Source: JABGQS01 sp963666505 (GTDB lineage Bacteria; Bacillota; Clostridia; Christensenellales; SZUA-584). From it: 64,000 nucleotides of DNA. The position numbers and the translations under genes are program-made. Shown here in pieces: positions 26,016-36,800 of the stretch; position 1 is the first letter of the stretch; every line of letters begins with the position of its first letter. The notes beneath the pieces were generated by a model. That model had not been told where the DNA came from, did not search any database, and was given only the letters and a program-made list of their open reading frames with translations. Location of the stretch: assembly GCA_963666505.2 (NCBI GenBank), contig CAXXXL010000003.1, forward strand, positions 1,543,780 to 1,607,779, written 5' to 3'.

Positions 26016-28802
26016 ATGAGAACAAATAGAAAAATAAAAAAAAGAGGGACGGCGGCTGTAAGAATACTGGTATGCGTTGCGCTGACGGCAGCCATCGTGG
26101 TCTCGGGGATGGCTTTCCCAACGACGACGGAGGCCGCAACGTACGGCTTTACTCAGCCGAACATTGCGATTGCGAAACCGGTCAACTTTCTCAACGGTAC
26201 TTTTGAAAGCCCCCTGATTACTAACCACACTTGGCTGGCAATACATCAAAATCAAGTGCCCGGATGGAGTACATTTCCGAAAGTATGGGTTCACCCTGCT
26301 GTGAATAACTGGCTAATAGAATTCTGGCGTAATTTTAACGGAGTTATACCTGCTGAAGGGGAACAGCATGTTGAGTTGAACGCATGGACGGATGGCCGCT
26401 TATATCAGAATGTTGCGACCACACCGGGAACCAGGTTGTACTGGCAGTATGCACATCGCGGCAGACAAGGTAATGATACGATGCGGTTTTCGCTGCGCCC
26501 AGCGGGGCATCCTAACGTTAATCCAACCGGTGACGAGATCATGGCCACGACAACGACCGGGAATACCGCATGGCAGTACGTTAGAGGCGCATATACAGTG
26601 CCGGCAGGACAGACGAATACACAATTCGCTTTTGAAGCTATGGCGTCTGCTGCAGGAAGCTTAGGTGCGGGGAATTTTCTTGACGATATCTCATTCTATA
26701 CCGGTGCATCGCCTGTTATCGAAAAAGCCATTATAAACTCTGAAGGCAACCGTATCGACGGCGCTTACGGCGCGTATAGCGATATCGTGACGATCCGTAT
26801 AAAGGTGACGAACTGGGGAGAAGCGGACGCCTCGCCCTGCGTGCTTACAGATGTGTTGTGGGACGGGCTGGAGTATGTCGGCTGTACGGTCACCGGTGAC
26901 GACGACATCACGGGCAGCGCAGCAGTCAACGGCGACGAGGTCACCGTTTACTTTGGGGAAGGCGCAGAGGACGGCGTCGGCGGTACGCTTAAGGGCAGCT
27001 ATAGCATGGAGACTTCTGCAACCACCGGCATGGGGCAGCAGGCGGTCATAGAGATACAGGCAAAGATCACAGGCGTTCCGGGCAGCACGGTGAAGAACCA
27101 GGCGAGCGTCAATTATAACGACTTACATTTTGAAGTACATAACCCCGCGGAAGGGATGACCAAATATTCCGTTATTGATTACGAAAAAGACGATGCAAAC
27201 GATATCGGGGAGCCCGGTGTTGTCGGCGACTTCACAATGAACATGCTCAACGATGACGGTACCGTAAGGGTGGCATACAATGCTGTGGATATCAATAATG
27301 AAGAAACGTATGTGAACCAGTTCGTCATTGTTGACCGGAAGATCAACGGCACAGTATGGACGGACGCCAATGAAGACGGCAACATGGATGCGGGCGAGCG
27401 CTTATGGGAAGGGCAGACCGTGAAGCTGCAGGTGAAAAACACCGGAGGCGAATGGGTGGACGCTGACGACTATAGCGGCACCGCACTTGTCACAACGACG
27501 GATGCAAACGGGTATTATTCCTTTGCGGGCTTGCTGTCGGGGGTATACAGGGTGGTCACGCAGAAAAGCGGCTACCGTGTAAGCGATGTAAAGAACGATA
27601 CTCTTCCGCCGGTTGTGCTGTCATCCACGGCGACGCAGGGAACCATCGACAACGATGCGGAAGCGGACGGCGAGTGGGTGGTTATACAGGAGCTTGATAT
27701 AACAGCGGATACGTTTACGCCGCAGGCGAATACGTACTATGTACACAATGCGGATATCGGGCTTATCCCGACGGTAGATATTGAAAAGAATGCGTATACG
27801 GACGTGGACGGCGTATCTACGCAGGACAACGGCACAGAGGCAGACCCCGTAGCCGTTGATACGACAGACGAGATCACATATGTTATCACGGCGGTGAACA
27901 ACGCCACGGATCCTTTGGATACGATCGAAAAGACAACGGTCATTACGGATCTGCTGCCGGCCAACATGACGTATGTTTCGTCAACACCGGCAGCCACCGT
28001 TACCACGGAGGGCGACAGGACAAGGGTGACGTGGACGTTTGATAATCTGCCGGAAAGTGACCGGGAAGTCAGCGTTGTTGGCAGGGTGGAGTACGACGCA
28101 GTCGACATCGTGAATACCGCGGGATTAACGATTGGTGATCCGTGATGAGATTATATCGAATACGACTTATCATGAAAACATAAAGAAGATGGTCACGGTA
28201 GGCAAGATAGTCGCCGGGGATTACGGAGACCATACAAAGCTGTTTACCTTTACAGTCACGGTAAGAGACAAGACCGGCGCAGTTCTTGCGCAGGGTACGG
28301 AGCTTGCCTATACCGGCGGAACGGTGTCAACGGCAGCGGGAGCGAACGCAGCGCCAGCGGACGGGATATTGACGGTCGGGGCGGACGGTACGACAAACAG
28401 CTTCGAGCTGTCTCATGGGCAAAGCATTGTCATATCGGGCATACCGTCCGGCGGCAGCGTGACAGTTAACGAGACCGGCGAGTGGCTGTATATGAAACCA
28501 CCTATGTGGCCGGCGAAGCTGCTGAACAAATCGGGCTTGAAGGCACCGTGAATATGGAGAACGAGGACAGGTCGGTTATATACACAAACACGAGAAACGT
28601 GATTGAGACCGGTATTCTGACAGGCAGTATCAACCTGTGGCCTGTCGTGATCGTGTCAGGTGGTGCCGGCGTGTTGATCGTAATCCTGTCATATATTTAC
28701 TACGCGTACACAAGAGCCGGAAAAGTGCAGGATGCAAAAGATGACGGAAGAGGAAAGCTGCGCAAAGATATACCAAAAGATCGGTATGGACACAGGGCAT
28801 AG
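26016..28802 (+). CDS. Large pilus-associated adhesin with SdrD-B and DUF11-type modules, two frame breaks
   Basis: ATG 26016 follows AAGGAG. Signal peptide about 1-38; then the module shared with the giant protein (PVNFLNGTFESP to GNFLDDISFYTGAS, about 45-225); a TNWGEADAS DUF11-like domain (about 245-400); an SdrD B-like/Cna-B domain (INGTVWTDANEDGNMDAGE, from about 446); and another DUF11-type domain. Near 28135 the frame shifts and a domain of the FctA/DUF7601 kind follows (VGKIVAGDYGDHTKLFTFTV). Near 28480 a second shift restores TTYVAGEAAEQIGLEG and a C-terminal hydrophobic helix with a basic tail. The pre-helix motif VIETGILTG is a poor sorting signal. It could be the tip or minor subunit of the pilus. 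This stretch is visibly richer in GC than neighbouring island genes. Confidence 0.75.
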
Positions 28803-28837
28803 GAACAAAGACGATTCGGGGATATTAAGAGGAACTT

Positions 28838-29308
28838 TTGTTTCTGCTCATAAAGATCGTTGTGATCATAGCGGTAATCGTGGCGATATTCACCTTTATG
28901 TTCGGAATATACAGAAATGCGGATATATCCATGCATCCATCGGTAAAGGACGGCGATCTTGTCATCTTCTACCGCATGGACAAGGAATATGTCAAGTCGG
29001 ATGTTCTGGCGCTGGAATATGAAGGCGAAACGCAGGCGCGCAGGGTGATCGCAGTTGCAGGAGATGAAGTGGATATAACCGAAGACGGACTTTTCATTAA
29101 CGGTTCTCTGCAGCAGGAACATGAGATTTATGAGGAGACAGTTCGTTATGACACAGACATAGAATTTCCGCTGAGGGTAGGGGAAGGACAGGTATTTGTT
29201 TTAGGGGACGGCAGGGAAAACGCAATCGACAGCAGGGTGTACGGCTGTGTAGATATTCAGGACACGCTTGGAAAACTGATGGCGATTATTCGTCAGCGAG
29301 GGTTCTAA
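28838..29308 (+). CDS. SipA-like signal peptidase I homologue of a pilus locus
   Basis: S26-family protein with one N-terminal helix, SMHPSVKDGD carrying the serine (S31 in this frame), GDEVDITEDGLFINGSLQQE, and the C-terminal VLGDGREN...DSR box. Where signal peptidases have the catalytic lysine (KRVIG), this protein has ARRVIAV, so arginine (R68) replaces lysine. Pilus-locus SipA proteins of streptococci are known to lack the catalytic dyad and to help pilus assembly instead. The open frame begins at TTG 28838, but an ATG at 28741 in the preceding frame would add a normal cytoplasmic start if one base in the T-rich 28836-28843 is extra. It sits between the adhesin and the major pilin genes. 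Confidence 0.8.
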   Translation: MFLLIKIVVIIAVIVAIFTFMFGIYRNADISMHPSVKDGDLVIFYRMDKEYVKSDVLALEYEGETQARRVIAVAGDEVDITEDGLFINGSLQQEHEIYEETVRYDTDIEFPLRVGEGQVFVLGDGRENAIDSRVYGCVDIQDTLGKLMAIIRQRGF

Positions 29309-29358
29309 GGATAAGTACAAATGACAATCTAATAAAAGTGTAAAAAGGAGAAAAAGAA

Positions 29359-30777
29359 ATGAAGCGTAGAAAAAACAATTGGGCGTACAGGGCGTTGGTA
29401 GCATTTGCAATCGTTGCGCTGCTTTGTGCGGGAGTGATGAACACAGTATTCGCGGGACAGGCGGGGAATGCGGGAGGAGCAATCGTTTCGGATGATGAGA
29501 ACAGTGTTTTGGCCGCTATTACAAAGGTGTTTCGGACAGGAGAATCTACTGACATTCCGGATGCTACTTTTACGTTCACTTTTACGCAGGAGACGGATGT
29601 AACGACGGATGCTGCAGGAAATGCGCTTGAAGTAGCACAGGATCTTGTACCTTTAAAGGACATTGCGGCGTCGGTTACAAGCTCTATGACCGGGACTGAA
29701 GACACAACCGAAAGAGTTAAAACTGTCGAAGTACAAACGGATAACTTTTTGGAGCAGGCTGCAGATAATGCCAATTACACAAAAGCAGGAATATATGTGT
29801 ATACAGTAACTGAAGAACAAACCGGAGCGTATACGATTGCGGACGCAACAAAGGAAACCCTTACTTATTCTAAAGCCGAGTATACGATCTATGTATACGT
29901 AGCAAACACAGCTGATGGTTCGGGAGTTTATGTCAAGGCGATCAGCGCTGTTCTGACAAAGGACGATGCGGGTTTGGGAGAAGGAGACCCGGGAGTGTCT
30001 GCTGAAGTCGGCAGTAAAGTAGACCCGACACCCAATCCAAGCCCTGAAACGGACGGTTCAATTAGCGCCGACAACAGCGATTTTAAATTTACGAATGACT
30101 ACCTGAAAACAAACGGTGGCAGCGGAGACCCCACCGATCCGACAAATCAGTTCCTTGAGATAGGGAAGACAGTTGCCGGTGATTTCGGTGATCACACAAA
30201 GTATTTTGATTTTGCTGTTACTTTAATGAAGCCACTGGTTGCAACCAATACCGTATATAAGGGTTATGTAGTGGACGAGAACAATAACGTTGTCACAAGC
30301 GCTGATAATCTTGATGCTGCCGATGCTGGATTGCTCCAGACGGATGGTACGACTGGATACCAGTATATAGAGTTTGCGATCGATAGTACTACCGGTGTTG
30401 CGCAGGAGAACGTAAAACTGAAGCATAACCAGAGGCTGGTATTTACAGACGCAAACGTCGGCACGCATTTCGAGGCAGTTGAAACAGGCGTAACAAATTA
30501 TACGCCGACGCTAAATGTTATGATTGACAACACCACCATCTCAGATGTGGATTATACAGGAACTGTAGGATCCGGAATGGATACAAAAGAGCTTATAGTC
30601 GCCGAGGATCAGGAAAACAGCGCAGGGTTTACCAATACATATATTGACGTGACCCCTACAGGTATAATCATGAACAACCTTCCGTTTTTCATACTGATTG
30701 CTATAGCGCTGATTGCATTGGTTGTTTTCGTAATCGTTAAGAGGAGAAAAAAGGCTGGCCATTGTTCTAAGCGCTGA
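29359..30777 (+). CDS. Spy0128/FctA-like pilin subunit with TPTGI sorting motif
   Basis: A 472-residue protein. Signal peptide about 1-32 (FAGQAG). A first Spy0128-like beta domain (IPDATFTFTF to SKAEYTIYVYVAN, about 62-200) is of the type that forms intramolecular isopeptide bonds in streptococcal T-antigen pilins. A second DUF7601-type domain starts FLEIGKTVAGDFGDHTKYFDF (about 265). The C-terminus has TPTGI (432-436), a hydrophobic helix and a KRRKK tail. VPTG-type motifs are used by FctA pilins with class B-related sortases, which fits the sortase gene 42 nt downstream. AAGGAG precedes the ATG. Likely the backbone subunit; isopeptide residues are not verified. Confidence 0.85.
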   Translation: MKRRKNNWAYRALVAFAIVALLCAGVMNTVFAGQAGNAGGAIVSDDENSVLAAITKVFRTGESTDIPDATFTFTFTQETDVTTDAAGNALEVAQDLVPLKDIAASVTSSMTGTEDTTERVKTVEVQTDNFLEQAADNANYTKAGIYVYTVTEEQTGAYTIADATKETLTYSKAEYTIYVYVANTADGSGVYVKAISAVLTKDDAGLGEGDPGVSAEVGSKVDPTPNPSPETDGSISADNSDFKFTNDYLKTNGGSGDPTDPTNQFLEIGKTVAGDFGDHTKYFDFAVTLMKPLVATNTVYKGYVVDENNNVVTSADNLDAADAGLLQTDGTTGYQYIEFAIDSTTGVAQENVKLKHNQRLVFTDANVGTHFEAVETGVTNYTPTLNVMIDNTTISDVDYTGTVGSGMDTKELIVAEDQENSAGFTNTYIDVTPTGIIMNNLPFFILIAIALIALVVFVIVKRRKKAGHCSKR

Positions 30778-30818
30778 GAATAAATATACGGATAGCTTAA
30801 GCAAAGGAGGAAATCCAT

Positions 30819-31583
30819 ATGGCTGCAGCCGAAAATACGGGCAAAAAGGCGATTGAAATAATAAACGCAATCGTCAATACTGCACTGCTGGTTATGATAT
30901 TAATAACATTAGCTTTCGGATGCTATGCCATATGGGATTCCCGTTATATAACAAAGAACGCTTTAGCGGCAGAGTACGAGATATACAAGCCTAGTGAAGA
31001 CGATGGGCTGACTTTCAAAGAACTGCAGGCGATCAATCCGGAGGTGATTGGGTGGCTGACTGTATTTGGAACAAATATAGACTATCCTATCGTTCAGTCG
31101 GATAACAATTCGAAGTATATAAACACTGATGCCAAAGGAGAGTATTCTTTGTCAGGAAGCATCTTTCTTGATTATAGAAATGATAGCTCATTTAATGATT
31201 TCAATAGCATTATTTACGGGCATCATATGGCATATAGCGCTATGTTTGGAGACATAAGTAGTTTTAAGGATAAGGAGTTTTTTGACAATCATAGATATGG
31301 AAGCATATTTTTTGAAGGCGAAGAACATGGGATTGAGTTTTTTGCTCTGGTAGAGGCTGATGTGTATGCAAGCTGCTTGTACGTTCCGGGTATTGATAAA
31401 AGTTTAATGCAGCAGGAGTACCTTGATAGTATTTTGGCAAGTGCTATAAACAGCAGGAATATAAAAGTTTCAACAGCGGATAAGATTGTGTTGCTGTCAA
31501 CCTGTACAGAGGGTATGACTAACGGGCGGCACATACTTATTGGGAAAATTACAGATGAAATATATGAAAATGTATTTGCATGA
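30819..31583 (+). CDS. Class B sortase (first of three)
   Basis: A 254-residue membrane-anchored transpeptidase with an N-terminal helix (about 17-38). Class B features are NPEVIGWLTV and IDYPIVQ, SGSIFLDYRN, and the catalytic triad: IIYGHHM (H135), LLSTC (C229) and NGRHILIG (R237). AAAGGAGG lies 6 nt before the ATG. It directly follows the TPTGI pilin and so is the best candidate to polymerise or anchor it. In group A Streptococcus FCT loci a class B-related enzyme does this for FctA; here the role is inferred from position. Confidence 0.93.
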   Translation: MAAAENTGKKAIEIINAIVNTALLVMILITLAFGCYAIWDSRYITKNALAAEYEIYKPSEDDGLTFKELQAINPEVIGWLTVFGTNIDYPIVQSDNNSKYINTDAKGEYSLSGSIFLDYRNDSSFNDFNSIIYGHHMAYSAMFGDISSFKDKEFFDNHRYGSIFFEGEEHGIEFFALVEADVYASCLYVPGIDKSLMQQEYLDSILASAINSRNIKVSTADKIVLLSTCTEGMTNGRHILIGKITDEIYENVFA

Positions 31584-31774
31584 GAGGACACAAAAGAAAC
31601 GAGAATGGCAGAGGCTGTTATGCTGCTATTAGTAAAAATGAAAATAAAGGGACATTACTTATGTGATGGCGCTGGCAGCAATAATAATTTTGCCTTTGAT
31701 AACTGTAAAGATCATTGTTAAAGAGGGAACAAGAGAGCAACTAAGAGAAAGTAATTTTGAAGGGGATGAAAAAT

Positions 31775-32811
31775 ATGGGCATGTACTCAAAACAGAGGAA
31801 AAAGATTCTGCTATTCTTCCTGTTGATCGTGTGCTTGATGATGGAAGTGTTTGCAAGTGGTGTAGCATACGCCACAGAGCAAGCGCCATTGGACGTAAAA
31901 GTGGCTATAGAGAATGCTTTTTCAAAAAGCGGAACGGATGCAGATATCGACGAAACGTTTGAGTATACTTTGACACCTGATAACACAGGGGATCCTTTGC
32001 CGTCTGGAGCAAATGCTGATAAATATGAATTCAGCATCATTGGTTCGACAACAGCAGAGCTTACAATGACATATAACCGTGTTGGAGAGTATATTTACCA
32101 AGTTAAGCAGATTGTGGCGGAAGAAAAGACAGGTTATACGTATGATGAAGAGGTGTATACGATCAAAGTATATATCATAAATAACGGAGACACCGAGTTC
32201 AGTTCTGAAGTAATAATACAAAATAGCAATAATGAAAAAGTGGAGGCGGCGATATTTACCAACTCTTATCAACCGCTAGAAATCATAGTCGATCCCCCGG
32301 TTAGAAAGATTGTTTTGGGAGATCCCCCGGAAGACGCTGTGTTTATGTTCAGGTTTACGGCGGACGAGCCTGAATATCCTATGCCGGAGGACAGCGTTGA
32401 TGGCGAAAAGAGTCGTTTATGTAACAGGTTCGGGAGTTACGGATGATTGGCACATGGTCATTTAATGAAGGCAGGTACATACACCTATACCGTAAGCGAA
32501 GTTGATACAAGCGAAAGCGGCTATATATATGATACTGACAGTGTATACCATAAAGTACGTTGTTACGGATATTGACGGACAGCTAACTGTACGAGCGGAC
32601 GATTAGCAATAACGTGAGCGAAATTGTTTCCGATATTGTTTTTACAAATGAATATGCAGATAGTCCGAAAACCGGAGACGATACTGACAATACATGGCTA
32701 ATCGTAATCGTTGTTGTCACCGGTGTTGTAACTGCTGGCTGTATTCTATATTTGGTCTATGTAAAGAAACGGAAGAAAGACCATGAAACGAAAAATCAGC
32801 TGCTTATATAG
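31775..32811 (+). CDS. Second Spy0128-like pilin with SPKTG motif, frame-broken
   Basis: ATG 31775 has AGGGG 9 nt upstream; further in-frame starts exist at 31757 and 31766. Signal peptide about 1-33 (VAYATEQ). A Spy0128-type domain follows (VKVAIENAFSKSGTDADIDETFEYTL in outline, then YTYDEEVYTIKVYI), and a second begins near 32280. Between about 32415 and 32600 the frame changes at least four times within 190 nt although the encoded pattern (GTYTYTVSEVDTSESGYIY) is clearly continuous. The end has SPKTGDD, a hydrophobic helix and KKRKK. It overlaps the next sortase gene by 29 nt. The 190 nt before it hold only a short hydrophobic frame (31663 on) that I cannot assign. Confidence 0.75.
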
Positions 32812-33668
32812 CAGGACAGACTCTAAAAAAGAAAACAGGGCAGCAATAATAGTACTCGTTATTATTATGACAATCTCACTTGTTATAGGCGGGATAGCTG
32901 GATATATGCTATGGCAAAAAAACCAGGTATATGTTGAGGGTAATCGGAGTTATAAAGAGTTATATGAGATGGTTAGGCGTAGTGAAGTTATAGTGAAAGA
33001 CGAAGTTATTGTGGAAAATGAAGCTGAAGCAAAAGAGGACGAGGGGAAAGATGAACTGGACTGTCGATAATTTTGAAACAGAACCTATAATCTATATTCC
33101 CGAAGTGGATATAGACTTTAAGGCTCTTGAAAATATAAATAGAGATTCAATTGCGTGGTTATACTGCCCCGAAACCGTAATAAATTATCCGGTGATGAAG
33201 GCGGATGATTACAGCTATTATAATTATCGCTTGCCAGACGGAACACGCAATGCTAACGGGTCGTTGTTTATGGATTATCATTGTGCGCCGGATTTCTCGG
33301 ACAGGCTCTCTGTCATATATGGGCACAAAATGAAATCAGGCAAAATGTTTGGATCGCTGACAGAGTATAAGAAAACAGAATACTATAATAAGCATCCGTA
33401 TATGTATCTGTATACAAAACAAGGGAACTATAGGATTAATCTATTATATGGCTTTGTGATAGGCAAAAAAGAATGGGCAGATAATGCGTACATGCATCCT
33501 AAAAACGTAGATAAACTTCTTGAATACGCAAAGGAGAATACGACATTTTATGGTGAAACAAACTATAATGATGATTCTAAATTTTTCGCAATGTCAACAT
33601 GCAGCTATGAGTTTAAAGGCGCAAGGTATGTTGTGATCGGCGTATTGGAGCCGGAACATCAAGGTTAG
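32783..33668 (+). CDS. Class B sortase (second), one frame break
   Basis: The N-terminal part (to 33070) has a transmembrane helix (residues about 20-43, IIVLVIIMTISLVIGGIAGY) and a charged linker. After one extra base near 33055-33062 the frame continues as FETEPIIYIPEVDIDFKAL and a full class B domain with VINYPVM, GSLFMDYHC, VIYGHKM (catalytic His), FAMSTCSYEF (catalytic Cys) and GARYVVIG (Arg). Reading through the break gives a protein of normal length, about 294 residues. The start overlaps the SPKTG pilin gene, suggesting coupling and a dedicated substrate relation. Confidence 0.85.
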
Positions 33669-33809
33669 GTTAATTGGGAACAGTATTACTGATATGAAGT
33701 GTATTTTTTAAGCGAGCATTCAAAAAACCTTTTGCACCGCAAGGCGATATTTTGCACTTTATACTGCCATAGTTTACTTCAGAATTATTATAATGAGAGG
33801 AGAGTTTCA

Positions 33810-36800
33810 ATGAAAAAAACAGTCTTTAGCTTTCTTATAATTGCGAGTTTAATATTTCAAATAATCATGCCAATATCCGCTTTTGCGGCAGATGCACCGG
33901 ATAATTTAACTGGGCAGACAGCCTATCTTGTTGTTCATGAAACGGACGGAGTCTACGCACAAACGGGCGGGCCTTCATCATTAACAATCAAAATGCCGGA
34001 TGGAACCGAAATATTGCCGGTTAACAACACCTATACGAATATACCTGAGGGATCAACCATCAGCCTAAATTATGCTTTTCATTTGGAAGACGGCGACGAT
34101 CAGGGCACGCTGTATTCTTATTCTGACAGCAACTTTTTTGATATAGTAATGCCGGAAGGCATATCGTTCAATACTCCTTCTGGAGATGATGCCAACATAT
34201 ACGCTGTCGATGCAGTAACTTCAGAAACATGGCTGCTTGGCACATGGTCTTTTACCGACGCAAACACAATAAGAATTAACTTTTCAGAAGAAGCCGCCGA
34301 CCATAACGGTATTTGGGCATCTATAAGTATTGACGGTACCTTTGATGACGATACCGGCGGATACGGTACTGAGTCACGCATGACATTCGGAACGCAGGAA
34401 GTAACTTTTATTCGAGAAATAACCCCCATTGATATATCTTTAGAAAAAAATGGGGTATATAATGCTGAAACTAACGAGATTTCATGGACAATAACCGCCA
34501 CACCGCCGACCGATGTTTCGCTTAAAGGTTATTCGTTGATTGACACCTATAGTGCTAACCAGACTTATAAGCCCGGCTCTTTTTTCGCAGGGACTACCAA
34601 TGTAGACGACTCAGCACTCGATCTAACTACGACTGACCAGATCAGCTATACTTTCCCGAGCGATTCTTTTGGACCACAAACAATTACATATAAAACAACG
34701 CCGGACTCTTTTTCTGAGGAGAACGGAACAAGCTCGAATTCCCAGTCTTCAACCTTTACCAACACAGCTTTAGTAAAAGCGGGTTCCGAAACGATAACTG
34801 ACCCTGTTCAGGCAGAAGTCGACGTAAACTGGATTGAAAAAACAGGAGAAATTGTAAACACAACTGACGACTCTATAATTTTAAAGTGGGAAGTTGACAT
34901 TACTGTCCCGGACGGATCAACAATTTCCGGGGCCGTCATCAACGACACGATACCTCGAGGTCATCTACTTATTGAAGACGCTTTTTATCCTGTCGCAGTC
35001 AGCTTCAACGGAGCTGAACCACAAGCGTTTTACAGCGGAGCGGGCGCCGGTACATACTCATATAGCTATGTCGACATCGATACTCCAAGTCCTCTCGAAT
35101 ATCGTTTCCCGGAAATAGTCGGCGTTGATGGTCAGCTTTCAGGAACATCAAAACTGACATATTATACGCAGGTCGTTGATCTTGAAAATTATCTTAAAAA
35201 TAACGCCAGTATAGAAGCAATCAACGATGCAACTTTCAACTATAACGAGATGCCAGATCCTAGTAATCCTCCCGGAGATACTGTGGGGGTCACTATTGCA
35301 CCAAGCGGCGGACTGATTACTAAAACAGGCGGCCCGTCAGAACACTATGTTTATCCTGGTAATATCCATTGGAAGATTCACATAGATGATAACGGCGTGT
35401 CTTTACAAGATGCAGTAATGAGTGACACTATCCCTCAAGGACAGAGACTGCTGATAGATGCTGACCATCCCTTTACTATAAAAGAATCTGCCAGCGGAAC
35501 AATTCTTCTTCAAATAACTACGCCAACAGCAACACCGAACCTTGATTCGGATGATGGCTTTATCAATCATTTTAGGACGATTGGCACTTTTTCTATTGCA
35601 TATGATGTCGATTACTATACTGAAATAGTTGATGTAGATCCTTCATCTACAGAAGACACAGCCGGCCTTGATACTTTATATTCCAACGGTTCTATCAATT
35701 TTACAAACCACGTTGTCGGTTCTGAACCCGGTACGGACGATGTGATAGTTGACAGCACAAAAGGATACTGGAGTCACCTGTTAGAAAAAAGAGTATATGA
35801 AAGCTACGATTATACCGAGCATACTGTAGGATGGCAAATCATCGTAAATCGCAATCAGATGCCTTTAACGAACGCTATTACAGATACGCTTCCCAACGGG
35901 ATGACGCTTCTGATTGATGATTCTCATCCATTTGAAGTTCACAAAAGAGGTGTATCTGACCCAATTGCGACTTCGCCTACAACAGGAGAGAGTGGTAGCA
36001 GCTCCTTTGAATATGACTTTGGCGATATTGATGATCAGTATACAATTACATTTTATACATTATTGTCAGATGAAATGCTGCAAAACCAGTGGGTTGGGAA
36101 TAAAAGCTTTGTTAACACTTCTTCTCTAACAGCAGACGAAATAGACGGCAGCATCGACACATCTGCAAGCGTCTCGGTGAAAAACCCAGTTATTTCGAAA
36201 TCGTTTGAGTACGAGGAAAATTCAGACCATATTGATTGGTCGGTAGTAATAAATACAGGAAAGGTTACATTGCACGATGCGAGTGTGACTGATATGTTGC
36301 CTGAAGAACTTCTTTATGAAGAAGATTCAGGAAAACTATATATTGTGAAGGTGGCTACTGACGGAACTGTTGAGCCTGCTTCAGAGGGGACGCTTGTAAC
36401 AAATGGGTATAGCGTAGACAATCCAACACCTGAAAACAATAATACACTTACGGTAATGCTGCCGGATAACAGCAATAATACATATCGATTTGAGTTTAGT
36501 ACTCATGTAATTCCAGATGATTTGGATATCGTAAATAAGGTTTCATTGTCAGGAAGTTCAGGAAGCCCAACCGGCGAAGCAGAATCGGGAAGAATCTCGA
36601 TTGATGACCTTTGGTCGAACGGTGGAAGCGGAAGCAATTTGATTACTATTCACAAGGAAGACGCTTCCGGGAATCCGGTGTCTGGAGCCGAATACCAGCT
36701 TTACAACTTTATGATGAATCCCATTATAAGAGACAATAATCCGCTTAAAGCAATTACAGATGAAAACGGAGATGCGGTATTTATTAATCTGCCAGACTGG

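Noticed and set aside
31663..31962. A small membrane protein between sortase 1 and the SPKTG pilin
   Set aside because: The hydrophobic part is short, there is no ribosome-binding site, and the second half is the pilin signal-peptide region in another frame.
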